Shown here: one piece after another, positions 27,601 through 35,184 of the stretch | Layout: every line of letters begins with the position of its first letter | Numbering within the stretch: the stretch's first letter is position 1 | NCBI GenBank assembly: GCA_965228125.1 | Contig: OZ245791.1 | Coordinates: 2,294,001-2,358,000, forward strand | Length of the DNA: 64,000 bases | Source: GWF2-38-69 sp965228125 | GTDB lineage: Bacteria; Verrucomicrobiota; Lentisphaeria; Victivallales; GWF2-38-69 | Reading direction: 5' to 3' | Notes under the pieces: model-generated | What the model was told of the DNA's origin: nothing | Seen by the model: the letters and a program-made list of their open reading frames with translations, nothing else | Databases searched by the model: none | Position numbers and translations under genes: made by a program

Positions 27601-27866
27601 CGAACAGCTTTGCCTTGCGGCATTCCCGGCAGCAGCACGGGTAACTTGTTAATTAGAAGATTAGCCAATCTCATTGGCGCGGCATTTCCTACTTTTGAAT
27701 TAGGCCTGTTTATAAACGGGCCAAACAGATCTAAATCTTCGAATGGATCACTCTTACTGGCTTCGGCTCTTACGCTCAAAACCGAGCAGAATAAAAAAAA
27801 ACCAACAATGGCAATGCGCCAGTAAGAGAACAATTTGCTTTTACCCAAAGAATTAACACTGTTCAT
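24594..27866 (-). CDS. Exported FecR / LamG-like / DUF4214 multidomain protein
   Basis: This 1090-residue protein has a signal peptide (I-V-G-F-F-L-F-C-S-V-L-S-V-R-A ending about 34). Residues 60-300 are an N-terminal domain I do not recognise. A FecR-type domain follows at about 312-458 (S-V-A-G-C-E-G-T-S-F-D-I, V-S-V-F-E-G-V-V-N-L). Then come two near-identical concanavalin/LamG-like modules, about 500-667 and 809-972, each from P-F-F-E-N-F-N-S-G to I-G-I-D-N-I. Between them, at about 690-755, is a DUF4214-like domain. The LamG copies lie 927 bp apart and are still very similar in DNA, so the duplication is recent. The C-terminus is a charged helix. GGAGG precedes the ATG. The role is probably surface glycan binding or sensing; unproven. 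It forms a pair with the upstream membrane-protein gene inside a rearranged segment. Confidence 0.72.
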   Translation of the reverse strand: MNSVNSLGKSKLFSYWRIAIVGFFLFCSVLSVRAEASKSDPFEDLDLFGPFINRPNSKVGNAAPMRLANLLINKLPVLLPGMPQGKAVRSGGWTEYSDVKNRFTTDWGSHSIDYTVFAFSTPESAKQSIDAIFSDKFKMALKIDVNKINKKSTENIHVGTTGGALTAKEFRSLNLKPGSYENTHTEGNNIEINIGNDTACYMYYGYVVRHQRVITGDRDNGGAEHSTDSLTQDKWMQGEEKTAFLIRGKYVLAVTVSLSAVQKNHPHNPQTGQGPFVITERAAFPNDIWNKVLKIMGSSQQEEPASDISLHIVSGTIFDVTANKMLNPGELLPLDHVLMTGKENIIAISGPKMSFQISPMTKFSLISKTQKKNQNSIFLFFGRIWALFKGKPTSPFETYNSVAGCEGTSFDISYDSNNGETKVSVFEGVVNLTSKNGNTSQLKINAGMQATMDKNGKYKLVKLGVDNDTPAKAGWEVGTEENNIENNNAISTTPVSVNNTSPSLPFFENFNSGLGNWEIKDKNAALYNEKLYWTSQAAVLKQQIPMENVTIEFDGYCESNGINVYLQDSKNEGYIIIFGGWFNKQSASDVGKNNENRQLVSGKVWEPKQWQHYKIVLQGNILKAFCDNRKIIERTVPLKFSGTGTLKFDSWNSRIGIDNIKIVKSSSGNSSTIATSNIFEQAVALPCASNSAFIRSLYNCILHREPSNQELQAQVNRLNNGVSRKQMITYFLMSPGYKNLNKSNAQFITDACQAIYARQPTKAELSNWPRTTHNIIIAEMFKNQSHLKATQRCTALWSNSPVISTNTVKLPFFENFNSGIGNWEIQDKKAVLSGGKLYWDAGSYQSAALKKQIPMEDVTIEFDGYCESNGINVYLRNQKDEGYIIIFGGWFNKQSASDVGKNSENRQMVAGKVWEPKRWQHYKIVLQGNILKAFCDNRKIIERTVPLKFSGTGILKFDSWNTRIGIDNISIKKSLFGDGVSLPVSEDFDSKDGISNNSTYKTETTTTNQNTITPEPEKNSKSFDQTIIDKELIHDPTASNAYKEYMDAYNAMAKLMSAGKGDTPEGRQAYAYFIKAKNKYEASLARTERP

Positions 27867-27929
27867 TTTATGCCTCCACTATTTTGTTTCTTAATATACA
27901 GTAAAATCTAAATTTCAAAGTTTAATAGT

Positions 27930-29078
27930 TTACCATTTTGATAACCACTCTTTTGACACGATTGTAATGCTTGCTTTGATCTTTTCAGGAGCGTGTTTCA
28001 TTAACATGTCGATAATTTCTTTCTTTGTAGAGGTATATGGAGGCTCCAGTACACGCAGTGTAGAAGCTCCAGTTCTGATTTCCAGAATTTTCATTACCCG
28101 ATGTGGGGCTGGAACACTGCCAATCTTTCGCGGTGAATATGCCTGTGACACGCAAATACTCTCCACATCAGGCCAAAGCACCTTAGTCATGTTGAACAAC
28201 CCCTTTAGGACTATAGTATTACTAGTGATCCAAAGTGTTTGGATAGAAGTTGCAGTGGTTATAAGCGCCAGCAACGGATATGCAATTACTACCCAGAAAA
28301 CGCCCATCCCCCATGTGATGTATTCCTTCCACTCCGGCACTGTCTGGAAAACCTGTACCAGTATCAAATCTATAAACCACCATGCAAAGGGAATACTGAT
28401 GAGAATGATTATAACATCCCAAATAATAATGGCACTTCGCCTGCCGACACGAATACCACCAGTTGGGGGAGCATAACTTTTATAGAGCAGGCTAATGCCA
28501 AGAACCAGAAAAATTATGCCAACTACTTTGCACCAGGTTTTGAGATTTTTCACTTCAACCGGGACGGAGATACAGGATGCTTTGACATATCCTTTGAAAA
28601 TATATTTTCCGTACTGGAATGCACTGTCTTTCTCGGAAATTCCAAAGGCTTCCCTGAAAGAGTTCCACTCTTTAAGCGGAACAGAGTCAAGCCGAATTAA
28701 ACGTATATTATCAGTCCCCATGCGTTGAATGGTGCTAATCTCTTTTGAGAGGAGAGAATAATGAGTCAGATCTTCGTACTGAATTTTGGGATAGCCATAT
28801 GGATTGATGATTGTGGACGCCAGCGTGTCTTCTTTTGCTTTTTGCATTCTCTTTTCATTTACTTGCTGCCGCTTTTCTTCCAATGAATTTGGTTTAGGCA
28901 ATGGAGTAGTTTCTGTTTTTGCTGATTTCTCAGAGGCTATGAGATTTCCAATGTTTTCCAGGAAGAGAAAATTCTTCTCTATGTATTCCATACGATGAGT
29001 GCATAACGGAATGAAAAGCAAAACTAGCCCGCCTGAAATCAGGAGATACGCCAGCCATCGTTTCAACCAGATCAACAT
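27930..29078 (-). CDS. Membrane protein with C-terminal PH-like domain, unknown function
   Basis: This 382-residue protein has an N-terminal membrane anchor (residues 9-27), an extracytoplasmic region of about 140 residues rich in Lys and Glu (including EEKRQQVNEKRMQKAKED), then three or four membrane helices between about 185 and 290. The C-terminal part (I-T-S-N-T-I-V-L-K-G to the end) has the strand pattern of bacterial PH-like domains. I do not recognise a named family. It lies 63 bp upstream of the FecR/LamG gene on the same strand, and the pair forms the cargo between antiporter-gene fragments. GAGGA precedes the ATG, and a TATAAT occurs about 20 bp upstream. Confidence 0.6.
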   Translation of the reverse strand: MLIWLKRWLAYLLISGGLVLLFIPLCTHRMEYIEKNFLFLENIGNLIASEKSAKTETTPLPKPNSLEEKRQQVNEKRMQKAKEDTLASTIINPYGYPKIQYEDLTHYSLLSKEISTIQRMGTDNIRLIRLDSVPLKEWNSFREAFGISEKDSAFQYGKYIFKGYVKASCISVPVEVKNLKTWCKVVGIIFLVLGISLLYKSYAPPTGGIRVGRRSAIIIWDVIIILISIPFAWWFIDLILVQVFQTVPEWKEYITWGMGVFWVVIAYPLLALITTATSIQTLWITSNTIVLKGLFNMTKVLWPDVESICVSQAYSPRKIGSVPAPHRVMKILEIRTGASTLRVLEPPYTSTKKEIIDMLMKHAPEKIKASITIVSKEWLSKW

Positions 29079-29112
29079 AAAGAATCCTCGACTATATTAT
29101 ACTGCGTTTTTC

Positions 29113-29176
29113 TTTAAGCCGTAGGGGGGTCAATGATAGTTCCTGATATTATTAAGCCATAATTCACGGGATATGG
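29113..29176 (-). repeat. Fragment of the antiporter gene (copy of 24163-24225)
   Basis: This 64-bp stretch copies the N-terminal coding part of the antiporter gene with about four substitutions and three bases of gaps. It joins the flank of the aminomutase gene at a shared ATGG. With the fragment at 24521-24600 it frames the two-gene cassette in the order expected for a second, gutted copy of the antiporter gene. Confidence 0.88.
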
Positions 29177-29245
29177 TTATCTTTCTGATACTTTGAAGTT
29201 TAAAAATAATACCAGATTCTTTTATAATCTTCTATGTTTTCGCCA
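29173..29245 (-). repeat. 73-bp direct repeat, copy at the KamA-gene 3' end
   Basis: This is the original copy of the 73-bp repeat: bases 29200-29245 encode the end of the aminomutase and 29173-29199 are its downstream flank. It is identical to 24457-24529, about 4.7 kb away. Confidence 0.95.
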
Positions 29246-30999
29246 TCTTTTTCCAATCTTTTGAGATAATCAAATATCGGAACATCCGTGTATAAATAAT
29301 CATCAACAAGCAGGAGCCTTGATTCCCATGGGAAAAATCTGTAAATCCTGCTTCCATCCTGCAATATCATGATTACTTCGTGTTCCTGCCATGAGCGAAG
29401 ATGCGATTTGCCGAGTTTCGGGACATTGAATACAGGTTCATCTGTCCTTACTACTCCCGGAAGGAGCCTGGCTTCTTCTTTTCTTTCCTGTTCAATTCTT
29501 GCTATTGGGACTCTGAAATCAATAGTTTCAGCTTTGCCTTTTGTGTTGAAAGAATAATAAGGATCTATCCCTGACAATTTAAGGGTTTTTCTAAGAAAAC
29601 ATGTTCTGTATTTTGTGCTGTTGTAGTATGTGAAAACCTGCTGATTGTATATTCTGATTCCTGCTTCATTGAGTTTTTTAGAAGCTTTTATTACGTCGGA
29701 AGTAACTTCTGAGGCATCTTCGAAGTGGGTCATTATACAAATTTCTTTTTCTCCAAAGACGCTGAATTTCTTTAAAGTTTTTATAAGAACATCATTGAAC
29801 CTTGAGGGTAAAGTTACTAGCGTCCTTGTGCCTATTCTTATTCGTTCTATATGTTTTATTTTATTGAGTTTTTCCAACAAAGAAGAAATATCATCGTTAT
29901 CCAATGTTAACGGATCCCCTCCTGTGACTAAGACTTCGGTAATGAATTTATTTCGCTTTATCCAGTTAATGGCATTTTCCAATTTGTCCAGTTTTGCGGA
30001 AGTATCGTTAATGTCTTTTATTTCCCAGTTTCTCTGGCAATAAACGCAAATTTGAGGGCATGAGTCAAAGGGTTTAAGAATCACAATATTAGGGTATCTT
30101 CTGGTAATGCCATGGATTGGGCTGGTCGATTGTTCCCCCATGAAATCCATGTTGGTTTTATTAGTCCTGTTTGCTGCAACATTCTGGCAGTATTCTTTAC
30201 TTGGAATTACTTGAGCTCTTACAAGGCGATCATGCTTGTCTCTGCCTTTCATATTGAACAATGTCAGATAATATGGAGTTATTTGTATCGGTATGGAGTT
30301 TTCCTCTGCGCTTTTAATCCCTTCAATCTCATCAGGTTCGAGTTTAATCAGTTCAGAAAGAGTTTTGCAATCAGAGATAATATGGTCTAAATGCCATTTA
30401 TAGTTTGACCAGTCTTTTTCAGTGGCTGAGAAGTATTCAAGGATTCTTTTTTTGACAGCTTCCTGGTTGCGTACAGAATATTTATCTGTTCCTTTCCTGA
30501 AACGCTTAAAATATTTGAGCATCTGCTGCGAATATTTATCGAGAGTTTTACCTCTGACTTTTGAGTTAATTTCTTCTGATATAAGAGCTTTCGACCTGGA
30601 AAGGCCTGAATTGCAGTTTATTCCCCTGATGAGGAACAGGATTTCTACTAAAAAGCCATTTCCTGTGCTTTCTATTGTTTCGACATCACGTTTGTAAATT
30701 TTGTATAAATTATCCAGTGTAGAAAATTTGCTTAGTTGTTCGTTTTCTGACCTGACGATATTTTTAAAAATCCTTATGCATTCTTTTGCATTATTTTTTT
30801 CAATAATATGTTTTTTATCATGACTTTTAAGAGGAAAAGCACTGAATAAAATTCGGTCAATCCGATTTACATAATCAAAAAGCCCGCTCCTTAATTCTTT
30901 CAAAGATGATGCTTTGCTGAAAATACCTTCAATGTTCTTGTCTTCCTGAAATATAAGATTGATAAGCTCTTGCTTCGATAAATTGATTTCATTTTTCAT
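29200..30999 (-). CDS. KamA-family (lysine 2,3-aminomutase-like) radical SAM enzyme
   Basis: This 599-residue protein has the radical-SAM cluster motif C-P-Q-I-C-V-Y-C at Cys314, Cys318, Cys321, then T-G-G-D-P-L-T-L and R-I-G-T-R-T-L-V-T-L-P of the lysine 2,3-aminomutase family. A late G-K (V-P-K-L-G-K) is the likely PLP-binding lysine region. Family members move an amino group from C2 to C3 of an amino acid using SAM, an iron-sulfur cluster and PLP. This protein is about 180 residues longer than classical aminomutases because of an N-terminal helical extension, so its substrate may differ (lysine, glutamate or other). Its last 15 codons are duplicated downstream at 24475-24529. Confidence 0.8.
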   Translation of the reverse strand: MKNEINLSKQELINLIFQEDKNIEGIFSKASSLKELRSGLFDYVNRIDRILFSAFPLKSHDKKHIIEKNNAKECIRIFKNIVRSENEQLSKFSTLDNLYKIYKRDVETIESTGNGFLVEILFLIRGINCNSGLSRSKALISEEINSKVRGKTLDKYSQQMLKYFKRFRKGTDKYSVRNQEAVKKRILEYFSATEKDWSNYKWHLDHIISDCKTLSELIKLEPDEIEGIKSAEENSIPIQITPYYLTLFNMKGRDKHDRLVRAQVIPSKEYCQNVAANRTNKTNMDFMGEQSTSPIHGITRRYPNIVILKPFDSCPQICVYCQRNWEIKDINDTSAKLDKLENAINWIKRNKFITEVLVTGGDPLTLDNDDISSLLEKLNKIKHIERIRIGTRTLVTLPSRFNDVLIKTLKKFSVFGEKEICIMTHFEDASEVTSDVIKASKKLNEAGIRIYNQQVFTYYNSTKYRTCFLRKTLKLSGIDPYYSFNTKGKAETIDFRVPIARIEQERKEEARLLPGVVRTDEPVFNVPKLGKSHLRSWQEHEVIMILQDGSRIYRFFPWESRLLLVDDYLYTDVPIFDYLKRLEKDGENIEDYKRIWYYF

Positions 31000-31109
31000 A
31001 ACTGTCTTGCTCTGTTACAGGGTTCTAAAAGTGAGGTTAACAATGCCTACACTATAACCAAAAACGGGAAAAGCCTAATTTTTAAAACAGACTTTTTTTC
31101 AAGGGCCTG

Positions 31110-32237
31110 TTATGAGGAAAGGTTACTTTCCGTGTATATTCTTGGGATTCGTTCGTTGAAAGAGCATAGAATTTCATAGCAGTTTGTATCGCAGATCTCG
31201 GCGATTTCTTCGAGGGAAATTGTATTGCTGCCCTGTCTGCCAATCAGAACGACTTCGTCACCTACGTAAGCAGTTCCATTTGAGCCTATATCGACCATAG
31301 TCATGTCCATGCAGATATTTCCTGCAATGGGATATTTATGGCTTCTTATTATGACGCTTCCTTTGTTTGAAAGCGTTCTTCTATAACCATCCCCGTAACC
31401 GATGGGAAGAGTAACGATCCTTGTAAGGCTGTCAGCTTTGTATTTGCGGTTATAGCTAACAGAGTCGCCTGCTTCTATTGCCTTGAAATAGGCTATTTTT
31501 GTTTTTAGCGTAAAGCATGGTTCAATCTGATTTAAAGGATGCGTAGTGATTTTTTCTCCAGGGAAATAACCGTAACTAAGTATTCCGGGGCGAATCATAT
31601 CGAAACAGTTTTCGGAAAAGTAGCATAAACCGCCGGAGTTGGCCAGATGGCAGATTATACTTGGCTTTCTTGATTTTGCGTAGTTTGCTATTCTTTTGAA
31701 TTCTTCTATTTGAGAAAAAGTGAAATTTTTATTAGCCTCTTCGCTTTCTGCCAGATGAGAATAGACTCCTACCAGCTCAAAGCTTTTTTCAGATAGAATA
31801 AAATCAATTAAGGCAGGAGCATTTTTGGCCTTGATGCCAATCCTGTTCATGCCTGTATCGACTTTGATATGAACTTTGCAGACTTTACCGACTTTACAGC
31901 AAAAGTCTGAAACAAGTTTAGCCTTAAAAAGTGAAGAGATTGTTATTTCAAACTCGTTTTTTATTAAGCCGGGTATTTGTTCCTCATCTATTGCGCCAAG
32001 AACCAGAATTGGTTTTTTTATACCGGTTTTTCTGAGTAAAACCCCTTCGTTGAGACATGCTACTGCCAGATAGTCAACAAATGGTTCTGACAGCTTCGAA
32101 ATGCCTTCAATTCCATGTCCATAAGCATTGGCTTTTACCGGCAGGCAGATTTTGATCTTAGTCCCAATTTTTGCCCGAATCGCTTGCAGGTTGGATTTAA
32201 AAATATCCGAATTGATTACTATGGATGTAGGGTGCAT
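31110..32237 (-). CDS. alr: Alanine racemase
   Basis: Alr is a PLP enzyme making D-alanine for peptidoglycan. The 375-residue protein has the PLP lysine in V-K-A-N-A-Y-G-H-G (Lys35), the second catalytic residue Tyr262 in S-Y-N-R-K-Y, and M-R/I-R-P-G-I-L-S-Y-G with the expected spacing. Length is standard and no signal peptide is seen. It is transcribed leftward behind the DedA-gene divergence region; 110 bp separate it from the aminomutase gene, so it may be monocistronic or lead that gene. The ribosome site is weak. Confidence 0.95.
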   Translation of the reverse strand: MHPTSIVINSDIFKSNLQAIRAKIGTKIKICLPVKANAYGHGIEGISKLSEPFVDYLAVACLNEGVLLRKTGIKKPILVLGAIDEEQIPGLIKNEFEITISSLFKAKLVSDFCCKVGKVCKVHIKVDTGMNRIGIKAKNAPALIDFILSEKSFELVGVYSHLAESEEANKNFTFSQIEEFKRIANYAKSRKPSIICHLANSGGLCYFSENCFDMIRPGILSYGYFPGEKITTHPLNQIEPCFTLKTKIAYFKAIEAGDSVSYNRKYKADSLTRIVTLPIGYGDGYRRTLSNKGSVIIRSHKYPIAGNICMDMTMVDIGSNGTAYVGDEVVLIGRQGSNTISLEEIAEICDTNCYEILCSFNERIPRIYTESNLSS

Positions 32238-32500
32238 TTCAGGGTGGTTGTTTCGTTTTATTTATTTTAGTGAAGTATATAATGTTTGAGAATTTAATCA
32301 ATGTTGCGGCTGACATGAATAGAAAGGCTAAGATTGTCGTTGTGAATAGATACTAGTCCTTGTAATAGCTTGAAATTTGTTTAAAAAGAGTGTCATAACA
32401 GTTCTGGCTTTTAGAAGAAATCAAGACTAGAGTTTTAATTGGATTGTCCTATATTAATCTTTTTCAAATTAAAAAAAACTATTCAACAGGAGTCTTTACA

Positions 32501-33172
32501 ATGACCGACATATTGATTCAACATATAGAATTTGCCGCGACCCACGCACATGTATGGGGGTTTGTTATAATTTTTATTTTAATGGCTATAGAGAGTTCCT
32601 TTATACCTCTTCCGAGCGAAGTAATTATGATCCCTGCTGGCTTTCTTGCATTCAGATGCGGCCTTACTTTTCAGTCTCCCCATATAGATGCGGTAGTTGC
32701 AATTCTAGTGGGAACTTTCGGTTCTCTTGCCGGAGCAATGTTTAATTATTTTCTTTCTCTCTGGCTGGGAAGGCCGATTCTCTACAAATACGGCAAGTAC
32801 TTCTTCATAAAACCCAGTGTTTTGGAGCGTTCAGAAGAGATATTCAGAGAGTATGGGGATATTACCACTTTTGTATGCAGACTGCTTCCTGCTATCAGGC
32901 ATTTGATTTCTATTCCGGCTGGCCTCTCAAGGATGAATTTAAAAAGATTTTCATTTTTTACTCTGTTGGGGGCGGGAATATGGTGCGTGATTTTGACTTA
33001 TATCGGATATTATCTAGGCCATATTTCCGAGAACATGTCCTATGCAGACCTAGTCCATAAAGGTAAGGATATTCTTGCGCAGAACTATATGTGGTTGATA
33101 GGGGGGCTTATCCTAATAATACTCATATATGCTTATATACATCATAAAATTATGAAAGGTTCAAAGAAGTAA
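32501..33172 (+). CDS. DedA-family inner-membrane protein
   Basis: I place the start at ATG 32501, preceded by ACAGGAG at 32486-32492, rather than a TTG 57 bp upstream. The 223-residue protein has the DedA/SNARE-associated pattern: E-S-S-F-I-P-L-P-S-E-V-I near residue 30, an F/Y-G-x-x-T-x-F-V-C-R-L-L-P-A-I-R-H segment, and I-P-A-G-L-S-R-M-N. It has about five membrane segments. DedA proteins support membrane homeostasis and are proposed or shown in some cases to flip lipids such as undecaprenyl phosphate. It is 8 bp upstream of the pseudouridine-synthase gene and likely co-transcribed. Confidence 0.88.
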   Translation: MTDILIQHIEFAATHAHVWGFVIIFILMAIESSFIPLPSEVIMIPAGFLAFRCGLTFQSPHIDAVVAILVGTFGSLAGAMFNYFLSLWLGRPILYKYGKYFFIKPSVLERSEEIFREYGDITTFVCRLLPAIRHLISIPAGLSRMNLKRFSFFTLLGAGIWCVILTYIGYYLGHISENMSYADLVHKGKDILAQNYMWLIGGLILIILIYAYIHHKIMKGSKK

Positions 33173-33180
33173 ATCTTTCT

Positions 33181-34131
33181 ATGAGTGAAGATAAATCAGA
33201 AAATGCAAACGTTGTTAATGTCGAAATAGAGGTTAACGAACGAATAGATAAATATCTGCACTCGGTATTTCCGCAATATTCCCGAACATTTCTTCAGGAG
33301 CTTGTAGCTCACGATAAAGTAAACCTTAACGGGAAGAAAATTACCAAGAAGACCCTTGTATCAAAAGGTGACGAAGTAATGATTAATTGGCCTGAAAAAG
33401 CCAAAAGCACGAATCCTCTGCCGGAAGAATTTAGGTTCAATATCCTTTTTGAGGATGAAGATTTGCTTGTAATTGATAAGCCGGCAGGCGTCGTTGTTCA
33501 TCCGGCTGCTGGTAATTGGACAGGAACTGTCGTTAATGCCCTTTTGGGGAAGGATGAAAATTTCCTGGAGAGTCTGGTTGGTGACAAATCAGACGAGCTG
33601 TCCCTTAATAGGCCAGGGATAGTGCACAGGCTTGACAAAGACACTTCCGGTTGCCTTGTTGTAGCAAAGAATCCGATAAGCAAAGCCAGGCTTTGCGAAA
33701 GTTTTGCTTCCAGAGAGGTTAGTAAAACTTACAAGGCAATAGTAATAGGTTCTCCTAGGAAACAGAAAGAGAGGATTGAAACTCTCATTGGAAGACATCG
33801 TGTTAACAGACAGAAAATGGCAGTGGTTGAGCATAATGGCAAAGATGCCGTGACAATTTACGAATGTGTGAAAACTTTTGAGTATAAAGGTGAAGTCCTA
33901 AGTTTGCTTGACATTCAAATCCTTACTGGGCGGACTCATCAGATCAGAGTGCATCTGGCATATAAAAAACTTCCTGTGCTTGGGGACAAACTTTATGGTG
34001 GAAATCAGAAAATTATTGCTCCAAGACAGATGCTTCATGCTTGGAAAATTAAACTGCCGCATCCTATTAAAGGGAGTATATTGTCAATAGAAAGCCCCTT
34101 GCCTGAGGATTTTAAAGAGTATCTTGAGTGA
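33181..34131 (+). CDS. RluA-family (RluD-type) 23S rRNA pseudouridine synthase
   Basis: This 316-residue enzyme has an N-terminal S4 RNA-binding domain (about 20-75, R-I-D-K-Y-L) and the RluA catalytic domain with H-R-L-D-K-D-T-S-G, where Asp152 is the catalytic aspartate, and R-T-H-Q-I-R-V-H later. It isomerises uridine to pseudouridine, in the RluD case in helix 69 of 23S rRNA. Length and S4 domain favour RluD over RluA or RluC, but target choice cannot be proven from sequence. It follows the DedA gene by 8 bp and overlaps the convergent tsaE by 20 bp at its 3' end. Confidence 0.88.
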   Translation: MSEDKSENANVVNVEIEVNERIDKYLHSVFPQYSRTFLQELVAHDKVNLNGKKITKKTLVSKGDEVMINWPEKAKSTNPLPEEFRFNILFEDEDLLVIDKPAGVVVHPAAGNWTGTVVNALLGKDENFLESLVGDKSDELSLNRPGIVHRLDKDTSGCLVVAKNPISKARLCESFASREVSKTYKAIVIGSPRKQKERIETLIGRHRVNRQKMAVVEHNGKDAVTIYECVKTFEYKGEVLSLLDIQILTGRTHQIRVHLAYKKLPVLGDKLYGGNQKIIAPRQMLHAWKIKLPHPIKGSILSIESPLPEDFKEYLE

Positions 34132-34552
34132 TAGTTATCTCTCTATCTGTGTCATTGAGCCTTTTAATTTCGACAGAAATGGTATTTGAAGGTAGAATGT
34201 CAGAAATTCTTTCGGCCCATTCAATCAGAATAATAGAATTGGGGTCGTTTATGTAGTCTTCGATACCAAATGCAAGAGCGTCCTCAGAATTGTTGATTCT
34301 GTATAAATCCATGTGGTATAGATATTTGTTTTTTTTGCAGGGGTATTCTTTTACTATGCTGAATGTGGGGCTGCAAACTATGTCTTTAATGTCAAGCCCT
34401 TTAGCGAATCCTCTGGCAAATACTGTTTTGCCTGCTCCTAAGTTTCCTCTGAGCGCTATTAAAGAACCAAAACCAGTTTTCTGAGCTATTTCGTAAGCGA
34501 CCTCTTCTGTAGCCTCTTCTGAACTTGTAAAATATTTTATGTTGTCTTTCAA
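34112..34552 (-). CDS. tsaE: tRNA t6A biosynthesis ATPase TsaE
   Basis: TsaE is the ATPase partner of TsaB and TsaD in making threonylcarbamoyladenosine at A37 of ANN-decoding tRNAs. The 146-residue protein has the Walker A motif G-N-L-G-A-G-K-T at 36-43, the family motif S-P-T-F-S-I-V-K-E-Y near 61, and M-D-L-Y-R and I-E-W-A-E further on. Length is typical. It overlaps the convergent rlu gene by 20 bp. TsaB and TsaD are not in the window. Confidence 0.94.
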   Translation of the reverse strand: MKDNIKYFTSSEEATEEVAYEIAQKTGFGSLIALRGNLGAGKTVFARGFAKGLDIKDIVCSPTFSIVKEYPCKKNKYLYHMDLYRINNSEDALAFGIEDYINDPNSIILIEWAERISDILPSNTISVEIKRLNDTDREITITQDTL

Positions 34553-34792
34553 AACCAGTCTCCGCTGTTTTATCCTATGTTAAGAGACAGTATTCTATTG
34601 CTTAATTAAAAAAACTCAATTAGGTGAAACCTCAATGCTAGATAATAGCCTCAAAAATTAACTCGTGATGAGATTTGTTAGTTTTAAATTAGTTAAAATT
34701 AGCCAACTTGATTCAAGACGAAATGCCTGTATTTTTAGTGATTGATACTTTATAAGTGTCATAATTCCATCATTTATCATGGAGGAGAAAAT

Positions 34793-34990
34793 ATGAAAAA
34801 TTGCATTAGAGAATCAAAAAAATATGAAAGTATCGATGAAAGCAGTCGTTATAAATATTCTTCCAAATCTATTTTCGGCAAAGTAAATTACTTTGTAGGA
34901 GTCAGGAATGAGAATGGCGCTGTAATTCGCGAAAAGATATCTGAAGATGAGTTTAAGAATATTGAATGCAGACTTGTTGATAACAGATAG
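34793..34990 (+). CDS. Small unknown protein
   Basis: I place the start at ATG 34793 because GGAGGAG lies at 34781-34787; an earlier ATG 51 bp upstream lacks a site. The 65-residue product, MKNCIRESKKYESIDESSRY and onward, is polar, with a short beta-like F-V-G-V-R-N-E-N-G stretch and an acidic end. A strong intrinsic terminator 23 bp after the stop shows that this is a real single-gene unit. I do not recognise the family. The preceding 34553-34740 gap shows nothing else. Confidence 0.65.
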   Translation: MKNCIRESKKYESIDESSRYKYSSKSIFGKVNYFVGVRNENGAVIREKISEDEFKNIECRLVDNR

Positions 34991-35013
34991 ATACTTGTAA
35001 TAATTCTACTCAC

Positions 35014-35042
35014 AAAAGGCCGAACTTGTTTCGGCCTTTTTT
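35014..35042 (+). terminator. Intrinsic terminator of the small gene
   Basis: AAAAGGCCGAA, a 4-base loop, and TTTCGGCCTTTT pair almost perfectly and run into a tail of six T ending at 35042. Confidence 0.92.
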
Positions 35043-35184
35043 CTCTCTTTATTATAGGGATGCATAGCTTAAATCATTGAATTCTTACAGAGTCTGGATA
35101 GAATTTTTGCTACAAAATGTTTTATATCGCCTTTCCTTTTTATAATTAATTTAACTTCATCAAAAACAGACATAAGGAGAAAGT

